Of a stretch of 19,611 nucleotides of DNA, positions 13,929 to 19,611 are shown one piece after another. The notes beneath the pieces were generated by a model. It saw only the letters and a list, made by a program, of their open reading frames with translations, ran no database searches and was not told where the DNA came from. A program made the translations under genes and the position numbers. Source of the DNA: JAXHNE01 sp038316995 (GTDB lineage Bacteria; Patescibacteriota; Saccharimonadia; Saccharimonadales; JAXHNE01); contig JBBQAZ010000018.1 of the NCBI GenBank assembly GCA_038316995.1, positions 1 through 19,611 on the forward strand, given 5' to 3'. Position 1 is the stretch's first letter; every line of letters begins with the position of its first letter.

Positions 13929-14534
13929 ATGCAAACGTTCAATGTACTTGTGCCTCACAAGTTCGAAGTTTTACTCTACGCAATGATCGCTTTTTTAATT
14001 GCCGTAGTAGGCAATTTAGAATTTTTTTCTCAACAATTGGCTTTAGTTGATTCTGCAACCGACGCATCAGTAATACAACTATCCAGTGATTACATACAAC
14101 TAGGGATCAACTACTTAGATAGCTTTGCAGTTAGTGCAGTTAGTGCTGTATTTGTTTTTTGGAGCTTTGTCGGCATTCTAACATTAAGCATTATACATTC
14201 TGTTTACGGAGTCTACAGCGAAGTAAGCCAAGACGTTAATGTTGCAACAAAGTTTTATCACCCAAGTAATTATTCCAATTCAAAGTTTTGGATTGGCGTA
14301 GTGCTAAATGTTTTCTTAAATTTTGGATTGTACGTGGTGGTTATTTTCGCAGGATTTTTTATAAGTGTCGTCTTGTCGCCACTTGTGATCGCATCAATTC
14401 AGGATATAGTAAGTGGTATATCAGGCCTCGGTATCGTTGTTGCTGTCCTTGGATTTATGGCGCTTTGGGGTGGTCTTACAATTTTTGGGGTTGGGATGCG
14501 GTTGATTTTATTGAGAAACCAAATAGAAGTATAA
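13929..14534 (+). CDS. Hypothetical four-helix membrane protein, 201 aa
   Basis: I do not recognise a family. Four hydrophobic segments are visible at about 12-32, 70-92, 117-150 and 160-193. The first is preceded by a short N-terminal MQTFNVLVPHKFEV. A polar loop of about 30 residues (SVYGVYSEVSQDVNVATKFYHPSNYSN) separates segments 2 and 3. The start is fixed by a promoter whose transcription start coincides with the ATG. It is divergent from the CDF transporter and convergent with the receiver-domain gene, so it is probably monocistronic. Confidence 0.75.
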   Translation: MQTFNVLVPHKFEVLLYAMIAFLIAVVGNLEFFSQQLALVDSATDASVIQLSSDYIQLGINYLDSFAVSAVSAVFVFWSFVGILTLSIIHSVYGVYSEVSQDVNVATKFYHPSNYSNSKFWIGVVLNVFLNFGLYVVVIFAGFFISVVLSPLVIASIQDIVSGISGLGIVVAVLGFMALWGGLTIFGVGMRLILLRNQIEV

Positions 14535-14535
14535 A

Positions 14536-14946
14536 TTAGTCCTCAAGAGAAATATTAGCTTGACCTCTTGGTGTAAGAATTTTATCTACTAGCTTATCTA
14601 TATCATCATTTGATAGATTTGCTTTTACTGCGTACCCTTCGATTCCGTATTCACGAAGTCCAGCCGGTGCATTTTCTTCGCTTAAGTTCGAGATAATAAA
14701 CACTCTAATATCTTTGCCCCAGTCAGCTTCACGCATTCGACGCAAAACTTCATCTCCGGCAATTCGCGGCATCATGAGGTCGAGTAACACAAGTGCTGGT
14801 TTTTCACGCTCAATTAAAGCGAGCGCCTCTTCTCCGTCGAACGCCGTGAAGCATTGATAGCCGATTAATTCCAAGTTAACTTTATATATTTCGGATAAGC
14901 TAATATTGTCTTCTGCGATTACAATTTTTTGTTTTATTGGTTCCAT
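14536..14946 (-). CDS. Stand-alone response-regulator receiver domain
   Basis: This 136-aa CheY-like protein has a single receiver domain and no DNA-binding or enzymatic output domain. The acid pocket is E12-D13 (VIAEDN), the phosphoacceptor is D56 (LVLLDLMMP), the switch residue is S86 (FIISNLS) and the conserved lysine is K108 (YAVKANLS). It would accept a phosphate from a histidine kinase that is not in this window and act through a partner protein. ATG at 14946 is preferred over the TTG at 14967 because the promoter at 14955-14983 starts transcription about 2 bases before it. The last residues (PRGQANISLED) are a flexible tail. Confidence 0.92.
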   Translation of the reverse strand: MEPIKQKIVIAEDNISLSEIYKVNLELIGYQCFTAFDGEEALALIEREKPALVLLDLMMPRIAGDEVLRRMREADWGKDIRVFIISNLSEENAPAGLREYGIEGYAVKANLSNDDIDKLVDKILTPRGQANISLED

Positions 14947-14954
14947 AAGTAATG

Positions 14955-14983
14955 ATTTTACTCGCAAGTTGCTTTCTCTACAA
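14955..14983 (-). promoter_or_regulatory. Promoter of the receiver-domain gene (leaderless)
   Basis: TTGTAG (14983-14978), a 17-bp spacer and TAAAAT (14960-14955) on the - strand. The expected start at 14948 is 2 bases upstream of the ATG at 14946. Confidence 0.6.
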
Positions 14984-15163
14984 ATTTGTCGGCTTAGACT
15001 GACCTAGATTATAGATTAACGAAGGTGTTAATGGTGTATAAAATTTATAAAAAGTTTCTAGTTTTATCGATGCCAAGTGCCACATAAATGTTGGCTGCAT
15101 TACGATGATTCATAAAAACAAAAAACACTTATGTTAAATAGCAGTGTCCGTTTTGGAATTATG

Positions 15164-15169
15164 TATAAT
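15164..15169 (+). promoter_or_regulatory. -10 box of omdA-like gene 1 (near-leaderless)
   Basis: A perfect TATAAT at 15164-15169, 9 bases before the ATG at 15179. The expected start at 15176 is 3 bases before the ATG. GAGG (15170-15173) lies between the -10 box and the expected start. No good -35 is seen. The 14984-15163 part of this gap holds no recognisable gene or structure. Confidence 0.5.
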
Positions 15170-15178
15170 GAGGTAATT

Positions 15179-15499
15179 ATGAAAAATATCATACTTTCAG
15201 GTGGGCTGGTTCACAACTTACCAGAGGATTTAAAGCTCGTTATAAGTGAATCCAAAGAGATTGTTGATTTATGGGAAGCTATAACTCCAATTGCTAGAAA
15301 TGAATTTATTTGTTGGGTTGAAAACGCCAAGCAAGATAAAACACGAGCCAAACGGATAAAAAGAACGACTGAAGAACTATTAGAAGGCAAAAAACGCCCA
15401 TGTTGCTGGGTTGGTTGTGTTCATAGAACAGATAAAAAACCAAGCAAATGGCAGCAAGCAGCTTTGATAGATAAAAAACCTAGCCCTACTAAAAATTAA
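15179..15499 (+). CDS. YdeI/OmdA-family protein, copy 1
   Basis: This 106-aa protein is of the YdeI or OmpD-associated (OmdA) type, a widespread small family whose biochemical role is poorly known. The hallmark is the central ITPIARNEFICWVENAKQDK followed by TRAKRIKRTTEELLEGKKRPCC. The last 30 residues are basic (KKPSKWQQAALIDKKPSPTKN). It has no signal or membrane segment. A second copy lies 2.36 kb downstream in the same orientation (17535-17849), with a secreted lyase-like protein between them. The codons of the central 143 bases (15302-15444) are nearly identical to those of copy 2, whereas the first 123 bases are only about 60% identical. The start is fixed by the TATAAT 9 bases upstream; the frame continues back to an ATG at 15131. 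Confidence 0.85.
   Translation: MKNIILSGGLVHNLPEDLKLVISESKEIVDLWEAITPIARNEFICWVENAKQDKTRAKRIKRTTEELLEGKKRPCCWVGCVHRTDKKPSKWQQAALIDKKPSPTKN
15302..15444 (+). repeat. 143-bp near-identical core, copy 1
   Basis: By hand alignment this block differs from 17658-17800 at 5 of 143 positions, including a run of 61 identical bases. It lies inside two genes that are otherwise diverged. See the matching entry for copy 2. Confidence 0.9.
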
Positions 15500-15583
15500 C
15501 TGCAGACTTGTAAAACATTTGGAATTCTAGATATTTTATTTAAATTAACTGGATTAGTCAGGCAATAGCTTAAGACACTGAAC

Positions 15584-15612
15584 TTGTTTATGCTTAAAAA
15601 GTCGGCTACAAT
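15584..15612 (+). promoter_or_regulatory. Promoter of the secreted lyase-like gene
   Basis: TTGTTT (15584-15589), a 17-bp spacer and TACAAT (15607-15612). The expected start near 15619 leaves a 14-base leader with AAGG at 15620-15623 before the ATG at 15633. Confidence 0.55.
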
Positions 15613-15632
15613 TAATAACAAGGTATCCAAAC

Positions 15633-17441
15633 ATGGCAAGAAAACAAAAAAAGAATTCAAACAAAAGGAGCCCAGTAATGGCTAAGCCTCGTTCCAAAAA
15701 AGTATCAAAAGCATCTCGATCCAAAAAGAAAAAACCCAGTCTACTACAAAGATTCACAAGACTTCCTAAGTCAGCCCTCTTTGCAATTACATTTGGATTA
15801 ATTGGAGTTATCGGCTTAGCACTGTCTAGTGCTGCTTCAACTTCAGTATCTTACGATGTTCAACTAAAGCCAGGTAGTGAAAGTTCATCATACCAAGTCA
15901 CGGCTGCCACCGGCACACTCACTGCAGTAATGGATGGAACAGATCAAAAGCTTGCGCTGGATATATTCGACAATAACGGACAATCGGTAGCAAGCGCTTC
16001 ACCGTCAAAAGGCAAAAACTTTAATCCTAGTGAAAAAGTTGAAGCTCAAATATCTGTACAGCCGGGCATCTACACAGTAACGGTTTCCTATAAAGGTAAA
16101 CTAAAAGATACAGTAAATACTAAATTAAGTATTACCTATCCAGTTAAAGACACAGAAGCCCCAGTTGACACTACTCCACCGGCAACAATCATTACCGCAC
16201 CGACAAACAGCACAGTGAGCGGGAGTATAGAGATAACCGCATCAGTCACCGATTCAAGTGGCGTTGAAAAGGTAGAATTTTACGTTGACAACAAACTACT
16301 AAGCACTGACACCACAAGTTCATACAGAGCTGCATGGGATACCAAAACAGTAGCCAATGGACCTCACAACATCTCAGTTAAAAGCTATGACAAAGCAGGA
16401 AACATAGGCACAGCAACCCTAACTGTGACTGTTGATAATCAGGTTGCGCCACCACCACCTTCATCGACTACGGGTATTTGGATATCACAAGAAGAAATTA
16501 TGCGCTTACCAATGAGCGGAACTGCATGGGCTCAGATCGACAGTGTTGCCAAAGGAAGCTTGCCAGCACCAAGCTTTAGCGACAACACCAACAAGCACGA
16601 TACCTCAACACTCGCCTTGGCTTATCATGCGGTACGCACCAATAGTGCAACAGAGAAAAATAAAGTTTCTGATGAGATTGAGCGTGGTATTGCTGGCGGA
16701 AGTACCTCAGCACTAGATTTTTGTAGAAATATAAACAGTTATATCATCGCTGCAGACATCATTGATCTTAAGCAAATTGACCCTACTTTCGATACTGCAT
16801 TCCGTGGTTTTCTAACAAAATGGGTGTTTGGAACTAACACAGGAATGCGGGGTCATACAGGCGACGGTGTGCGTGGAACAGCGTCTGAATCGTCAAACAA
16901 CTGGGGAACTATGTGCCGTGGTTCATATGCATCTGCGGCAGTATATATGGGCAATCAAACAGAGCTAGACAACATAACAAAATGGCATAAAGGTTGGCTT
17001 GGAGACAGAAGTACGTATGCTGGTTTTGGATTCAGAGAGGACCAGTCATGGCACGCAGACCAAAATAGCAAAAAAGGTGTCAATTCTAAAGGAGCAACAA
17101 TTCAGGGACAAAATGTCGACGGAGTACTTCCAGAAGACCAACGTCGAACAGGTGGATTTGAATGGCCGGCGCCTAAGGGAAGCTACCCATGGGAAGCTAT
17201 GCAAGGTGCACTTGTTGCGGACGTAGTTTTACAACGTGCGGGCAAGATCACTCCGACATTCCAGGATAGTGCGATGTTACGTGTCTATAATTGGTTGAAT
17301 AACGTAAATAGTAATCCAGCAAGTGGTGATGATGAATGGCAACCTTGGGTAATTAACAAAGTGTACGGAACTCGTTACCCAACTAAAGCTGGTGTTAGCG
17401 AAGGTAAAATAATGGGCTGGACTGATTGGACGCATCAATAA
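15633..17441 (+). CDS. Secreted multidomain protein, putative alginate-lyase-like polysaccharide lyase
   Basis: This is a 602-aa protein. Residues 1-50 are extremely basic (KKKK, RSKK) and lead into a membrane helix SALFAITFGLIGVIGLAL ending SSAAS, a long-n-region signal peptide or anchor. Residues 70-170 form a beta domain resembling pre-peptidase C-terminal domains; 185-270 form a bacterial Ig-like domain (PPATIITAPTNSTVSGSIEI ... YDKAGNIGTATLTVTV). A proline linker (APPPPSS) follows. Residues 285-602 look like the helical toroid of alginate lyases and related enzymes: SNNWGTMCRGSYASAAVYMG, YAGFGFREDQSWHADQ. Substrate is unknown. ATG at 15633 fits the promoter, but ATG at 15678 (M16) has the better ribosome binding site AAAAGGAG. 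It is flanked by the two YdeI/OmdA-type genes. The lyase call is by motif pattern only. Confidence 0.7.
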   Translation: MARKQKKNSNKRSPVMAKPRSKKVSKASRSKKKKPSLLQRFTRLPKSALFAITFGLIGVIGLALSSAASTSVSYDVQLKPGSESSSYQVTAATGTLTAVMDGTDQKLALDIFDNNGQSVASASPSKGKNFNPSEKVEAQISVQPGIYTVTVSYKGKLKDTVNTKLSITYPVKDTEAPVDTTPPATIITAPTNSTVSGSIEITASVTDSSGVEKVEFYVDNKLLSTDTTSSYRAAWDTKTVANGPHNISVKSYDKAGNIGTATLTVTVDNQVAPPPPSSTTGIWISQEEIMRLPMSGTAWAQIDSVAKGSLPAPSFSDNTNKHDTSTLALAYHAVRTNSATEKNKVSDEIERGIAGGSTSALDFCRNINSYIIAADIIDLKQIDPTFDTAFRGFLTKWVFGTNTGMRGHTGDGVRGTASESSNNWGTMCRGSYASAAVYMGNQTELDNITKWHKGWLGDRSTYAGFGFREDQSWHADQNSKKGVNSKGATIQGQNVDGVLPEDQRRTGGFEWPAPKGSYPWEAMQGALVADVVLQRAGKITPTFQDSAMLRVYNWLNNVNSNPASGDDEWQPWVINKVYGTRYPTKAGVSEGKIMGWTDWTHQ

Positions 17442-17498
17442 ACTGAACTTTCTTCCCAATTTGCGGCTGTCGCTTAACACCAGAACACTAGCCGTAGT

Positions 17499-17527
17499 TT
17501 GCTTCAACAAAGTGAGTAGTAGATAAT
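17499..17527 (+). promoter_or_regulatory. Promoter of omdA-like gene 2 (leaderless)
   Basis: TTGCTT (17499-17504), a 17-bp spacer and GATAAT (17522-17527). The expected start at 17534 is one base before the ATG at 17535. Confidence 0.5.
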
Positions 17528-17534
17528 ATCTAGT

Positions 17535-17849
17535 ATGACTAAAATACTAATTTCAGGCGGTCTTGTTCACGAGCTACCTACCGACCTCATAAAGGCATTA
17601 AAAGAAACAAGTGAGACAACTAGCCTCTGGGAAGCCATTACTCCAATCGCACGTAACGAATTTATTTGTTGGGTTGAAAACGCCAAGCAAGATAAAACAC
17701 GAGCCAAACGGATAAAAATAACGACTGAAGAACTATTAGAAGGCAAAAAACGCCCATGCTGCTGGGTTGGTTGTATTCATAGAATTGATAAAAAACCAAG
17801 TAAGTGGCAGCAAGTGGCATTAATCGACAAAAAAACTAAACATCATTAA
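17535..17849 (+). CDS. YdeI/OmdA-family protein, copy 2
   Basis: This 104-aa protein is of the same YdeI/OmdA family as copy 1, with the same central block ARNEFICWVENAKQDKTRAK and ELLEGKKRPCCWVGC. The N-terminal third differs (MTKILISGGLVHELPTDLIK against MKNIILSGGLVHNLPEDLKL), and so does the C-terminal tail. The DNA upstream differs too, but it again has a -10 box just before the start, so both copies are likely expressed independently. Duplication is older than the latest exchange of the core, because only the 143-bp core (17658-17800) is nearly identical. Function is unknown beyond the family. Confidence 0.85.
   Translation: MTKILISGGLVHELPTDLIKALKETSETTSLWEAITPIARNEFICWVENAKQDKTRAKRIKITTEELLEGKKRPCCWVGCIHRIDKKPSKWQQVALIDKKTKHH
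17658..17800 (+). repeat. 143-bp near-identical core, copy 2
   Basis: Direct-repeat partner of 15302-15444, spaced 2356 bp apart. Sequence outside the block is only about 60% identical on the 5' side, so its edges are sharp. Confidence 0.9.
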
Positions 17850-17935
17850 AAAGTAATCTATTCTAAAATTGGGGCTTTGTACGAATAGCTTCATTTAAGT
17901 ACAAGAAAAAACCACCATTGCAGATGGCTTTAACG

Positions 17936-17957
17936 TGGCTGGGATGGAGGGATTCGA
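17936..17957 (-). repeat. 22-bp copy of the tRNA-Gln 3' end
   Basis: These 22 bases are identical to 18111-18132, the CCA end, acceptor strand and T-arm 3' half of tRNA-Gln, in the same orientation 175 bp away. The match stops inside the T-loop and the T-stem partner is not conserved, so no tRNA can fold here. This is the kind of duplication left at tRNA-targeted attachment sites. Confidence 0.75.
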
Positions 17958-17959
17958 CC

Positions 17960-18048
17960 TTGCCACCAATATAAAAATATAATTGGTAATGGCAATTTTT
18001 GAACACAGTTCAAAAACCAAGGGCGGGGAACAGTCACAGGCTGTGCCC
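17960..18048. other. Three consecutive hairpins in non-coding DNA
   Basis: Hairpin 1: TTGCCACCAAT (17960-17970) pairs with ATTGG (17982-17986) and TGGCAA (17990-17995), with a TAA bulge. Hairpin 2: TTTTTGAAC (17996-18004) and GTTCAAAAA (18008-18016), a perfect 9-bp stem with a 3-base loop. Hairpin 3: GGGC (18021-18024) and ACAG (18030-18033) pair with CTGTGCCC (18041-18048), with a GGGGA bulge. After it, TTCGAATCACCC (18050-18061) resembles a tRNA T-loop and stem in + orientation, but its 5' stem partner does not match. The 17850-17935 part holds no gene; it has at most a weak - strand hairpin with a T-run near 17906-17932. Confidence 0.5.
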
Positions 18049-18070
18049 GTTCGAATCACCCATACTCAGC

Positions 18071-18100
18071 AAAATAAAAAAGCCAGACGCGTGGTCTGAC
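18071..18100 (-). terminator. Intrinsic terminator of tRNA-Gln
   Basis: On the - strand GTCAGAC (18100-18094) pairs with GTCTGGC (18088-18082) in a 7-bp stem with one G-U pair and a CACGC loop, followed by TTTTTTATTTT (18081-18071). It begins 10 bases after the tRNA 3' end and would end the transcript before the 22-bp tRNA copy. Confidence 0.85.
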
Positions 18101-18110
18101 TCCCTTATTT

Positions 18111-18185
18111 TGGCTGGGATGGAGGGATTCGAACCCCCGAATACTGGTACCAGAAACCAGTGCCTTACCACTTGGCGACATCCCA
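18111..18185 (-). tRNA. tRNA-Gln (CTG anticodon)
   Basis: The - strand folds as a complete cloverleaf of 75 bases with an encoded CCA end. The acceptor stem is TGGGATG with CATCCCA, the D-arm GCC-AAGTGGTAA-GGC, the anticodon stem CTGGT/ACCAG with loop TTCTGGT, giving anticodon CTG, and the T-arm GGGGG-TTCGAAT-CCCTC (a G-T closing pair). U1-A72 and discriminator G73 are typical of glutamine tRNAs. It reads CAG codons. It lies 46 bases after the CNNM gene stop and is followed by a terminator. Its last 22 bases are duplicated at 17936-17957. Confidence 0.96.
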
Positions 18186-18231
18186 TTAACGGGGGTAATT
18201 GTAGCATTTAGAATGTAATAATGAAAGAGGG

Positions 18232-19203
18232 CTAACCACTTTGGTCTGTTTCATCGATTATTTCATGACCTATGATTTCTTCCAATAAATCTTCAATCGT
18301 AACTATACCTACGATTTTCCCACTTTTTTCAACAGGCATTAAGTGGGTGCGATTTCCAATAAACTTACGAAAAAGTGTGTCAAGTGCGGTTCTAGAGCCA
18401 ATTGGCTTAGATGGGTAACGCTTAAAGTTTTTTATAAGAACAGGATGATTATCAAAATCAATGTCCACCAGGTCTTTCATTAACAATACTCCGTAGGTTT
18501 GTTTTCGGTCCTTACTAACAACTGGCATACGACTAAATCCTCGGATTTTTATTTCATCAATTTTCTGAGCATCAAGTATGGTGTCAGGTTGCAAGGAATA
18601 AACTTGTTTCATTGGAGTCATAATGTCGCTGACGCATTTTTCGCTCATGCTTAGCGCACCGCGCATTATTTCTACCTCATCTTCGTCTAATTCACTTGTA
18701 GTGTATTCTAGATGCTCATCAATCATGACCCCCAGCTCCATGCGGCTGTGTAGCAGATTAACTTCATGGCCGAGTAGTTTATCTAGTAAGAGTTCCAGTG
18801 GTTTTGAAACTGGGTAGCTTAACGTAATCATTAATTGTAAAACCGGAGCAAAGGCGTACATAAATTTTAAGGAATGTTTAGTGAATAACGCCTGAGGAAT
18901 TACTTCACCAAAAACGACTATTAATAGCGTGCTTATTAAGCCTGCTATTAATCCCGATGTAGCGTTGCCGATTACCAGTGAAGTTGCGGAAATAACAGCA
19001 ACGTTTGTCAATAGTATGCTCGCCAAGCTAAGATGAACTTTTTTGCGGAATGGAATGATGCGTTTAGCACGCTTGTTACCAGATTTTGCTTTTCTACGGA
19101 GTTCGTTAGGGTCGAGTGACATTAAGGCTACATTTAGCCCTGAGCATAGTGCCGAAACGCCTATAAGGCAAACTACTATAAAAATTGTTAGAATATTGTT
19201 CAT
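18232..19203 (-). CDS. CNNM/CBS-domain transporter (CorC/HlyC-related)
   Basis: This is a 323-aa inner-membrane protein. Residues 1-150 form the CNNM (DUF21) membrane domain with helices at about 3-30, 56-75, 80-105 and 115-135 and the marker VVFGEVIPQALFTKHS. Residues 180-310 hold a tandem CBS pair (VSDIMTPMKQVYSL ... GFSRMPVVS; HLMPVEKSGKIVGIVTIEDL followed by LEEIIGHEI). Members are implicated in Mg2+ or other cation transport and bind adenine nucleotides through the CBS pair. The C-terminal CorC_HlyC domain found in longer members is absent. It lies 24 bases downstream of the antiporter gene on the same strand, so both may be co-transcribed as a cation-homeostasis unit. Confidence 0.92.
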   Translation of the reverse strand: MNNILTIFIVVCLIGVSALCSGLNVALMSLDPNELRRKAKSGNKRAKRIIPFRKKVHLSLASILLTNVAVISATSLVIGNATSGLIAGLISTLLIVVFGEVIPQALFTKHSLKFMYAFAPVLQLMITLSYPVSKPLELLLDKLLGHEVNLLHSRMELGVMIDEHLEYTTSELDEDEVEIMRGALSMSEKCVSDIMTPMKQVYSLQPDTILDAQKIDEIKIRGFSRMPVVSKDRKQTYGVLLMKDLVDIDFDNHPVLIKNFKRYPSKPIGSRTALDTLFRKFIGNRTHLMPVEKSGKIVGIVTIEDLLEEIIGHEIIDETDQSG

Positions 19204-19227
19204 GGGCTGCCGCTAAGCAAGTGCTTT

Positions 19228-19611
19228 TTATGCGGACTTTGCTGCCTTTTCTTCTGCGACGAGCTGCTTACCCAGCCGGCTAATTATTGGTGGCGCAACA
19301 AATGTGGTAAGTATCACCACCAGTATTATAACTGAAAACATATCATCATTTAGTACTCCAAGTGATTTACCGGTTGCAGCAAAAATAAGTCCTACCTCCC
19401 CGCGTGGCACCATTGCCGCCCCAACGAGCATCTTTTCTGTTTTGCTACCTTTAGCTCCGATACCGGCAATAAATTTTGCTGCAATTGCCACAATCGAAAT
19501 GACAATAGCGACGACATAGAGGTTTACGTTCAAGAGAGATCCGATATCAACTTGGAGTCCGGTATAGACAAAGAATACGGGCACAAATATATGACTAATG
19601 CTTGCGACGAG
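19228..19611 (-). CDS. CPA2-type cation/proton antiporter, C-terminal part (5' partial)
   Basis: The frame is open from the right window edge and ends at TAA (19230-19228), so only the last 127 codons are visible. The sequence runs LVASISHIFVPVFFVYTGLQ, then TEKMLVGAAMVPRGEVGLIF and the final helix FSVIILVVILTTFVAPPII. This matches the last helices of Kef/NapA-like Na+(K+)/H+ antiporters, where the PRGE motif and the FVPVFF segment are characteristic. The short cytoplasmic tail (LGKQLVAEEKAAKSA) lacks a TrkA-N domain. A GTG at 19584 is an internal Val codon, not a start. The ion cannot be assigned from this fragment. Confidence 0.85.
   Translation of the reverse strand, partial: LVASISHIFVPVFFVYTGLQVDIGSLLNVNLYVVAIVISIVAIAAKFIAGIGAKGSKTEKMLVGAAMVPRGEVGLIFAATGKSLGVLNDDMFSVIILVVILTTFVAPPIISRLGKQLVAEEKAAKSA

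Noticed and set aside
17936..18075. A tmRNA or second tRNA on the - strand, because of a TGATTCGAACGGG-like 5' part and a CCA-like 3' end
   Set aside because: The ends do not pair as an acceptor stem, the T-stem is broken and the length (about 140 bases) is far too short for a tmRNA with a tag reading frame.
17999..18211. A 70-aa + strand reading frame through the tRNA region
   Set aside because: It reads through the terminator and the antisense of tRNA-Gln. The peptide segment MEGFEPP is a familiar artefact of translating the complement of a tRNA 3' half.
1..19611. CRISPR arrays, insertion sequences or integrase genes
   Set aside because: No spaced short repeats, transposase motifs or tyrosine-recombinase motifs were seen on either strand.
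1..19611. Recoding of TGA as Gly, as in some Patescibacteria
   Set aside because: All recognised proteins end normally at standard stop codons, including TGA, and none needs a TGA read-through.

Overview
This is a gene-dense bacterial chromosome segment of moderate-to-low G+C content that uses the standard genetic code; no in-frame TGA needs recoding. Several features suggest a member of the Candidate Phyla Radiation/Patescibacteria, with Saccharibacteria (TM7) the best guess. These are: very short intergenic gaps; a 47-aa bL32 that lacks its zinc-binding tail; an rpsP-khpA-trmD cluster with no rimM; and many promoters whose -10 box lies 5-9 bases before the start codon, implying leaderless or nearly leaderless mRNAs. 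The lineage is an inference from gene content. The sequence holds no rRNA or other direct marker.

Layout. (1) 1-3464, + strand: a cell-wall block of murF-like (5' end outside the window), ddl and a class I/II aminotransferase, tightly coupled. (2) 3516-5966: leuS. (3) 5963-6485, - strand: two small unrecognised genes under one strong, apparently leaderless promoter, back to back with the rpmF promoter. (4) 6599-8566: rpmF, then the overlapping chain nusB-NUDIX-rnc. (5) 8568-11146: rpsP (promoter with an inverted repeat around the -10 box), khpA, a 9625-9782 intergenic region with stable hairpins and an intrinsic terminator where rimM would often be, then trmD overlapping an unknown 239-aa gene. 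(6) 11176-11890: nickel superoxide dismutase (sodN) with its dedicated maturation peptidase (sodX). (7) 11905-14946: a membrane-anchored metallopeptidase-like protein, a CDF-type cation transporter, a four-helix membrane protein and a lone receiver domain. (8) 15179-17849: two YdeI/OmdA-family genes in direct orientation flanking a secreted multidomain protein that resembles an alginate-lyase-type polysaccharide lyase. The two flanking genes share a near-identical 143-bp core inside otherwise diverged sequence. (9) 17850-19611: a non-coding stretch with hairpins and a 22-bp copy of the 3' end of the adjacent tRNA-Gln(CTG), then on the - strand the tRNA, a CNNM/CBS-domain transporter and the C-terminal part of a CPA2 cation/proton antiporter running off the window.

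Functionally, most of the first 11 kb is housekeeping: peptidoglycan precursors, translation, RNA processing and tRNA modification. The accessory interest lies in the sodN/sodX pair, the duplicated omdA-like genes around the secreted lyase-like protein, the tRNA-Gln 3'-end copy, and the non-coding element between khpA and trmD.
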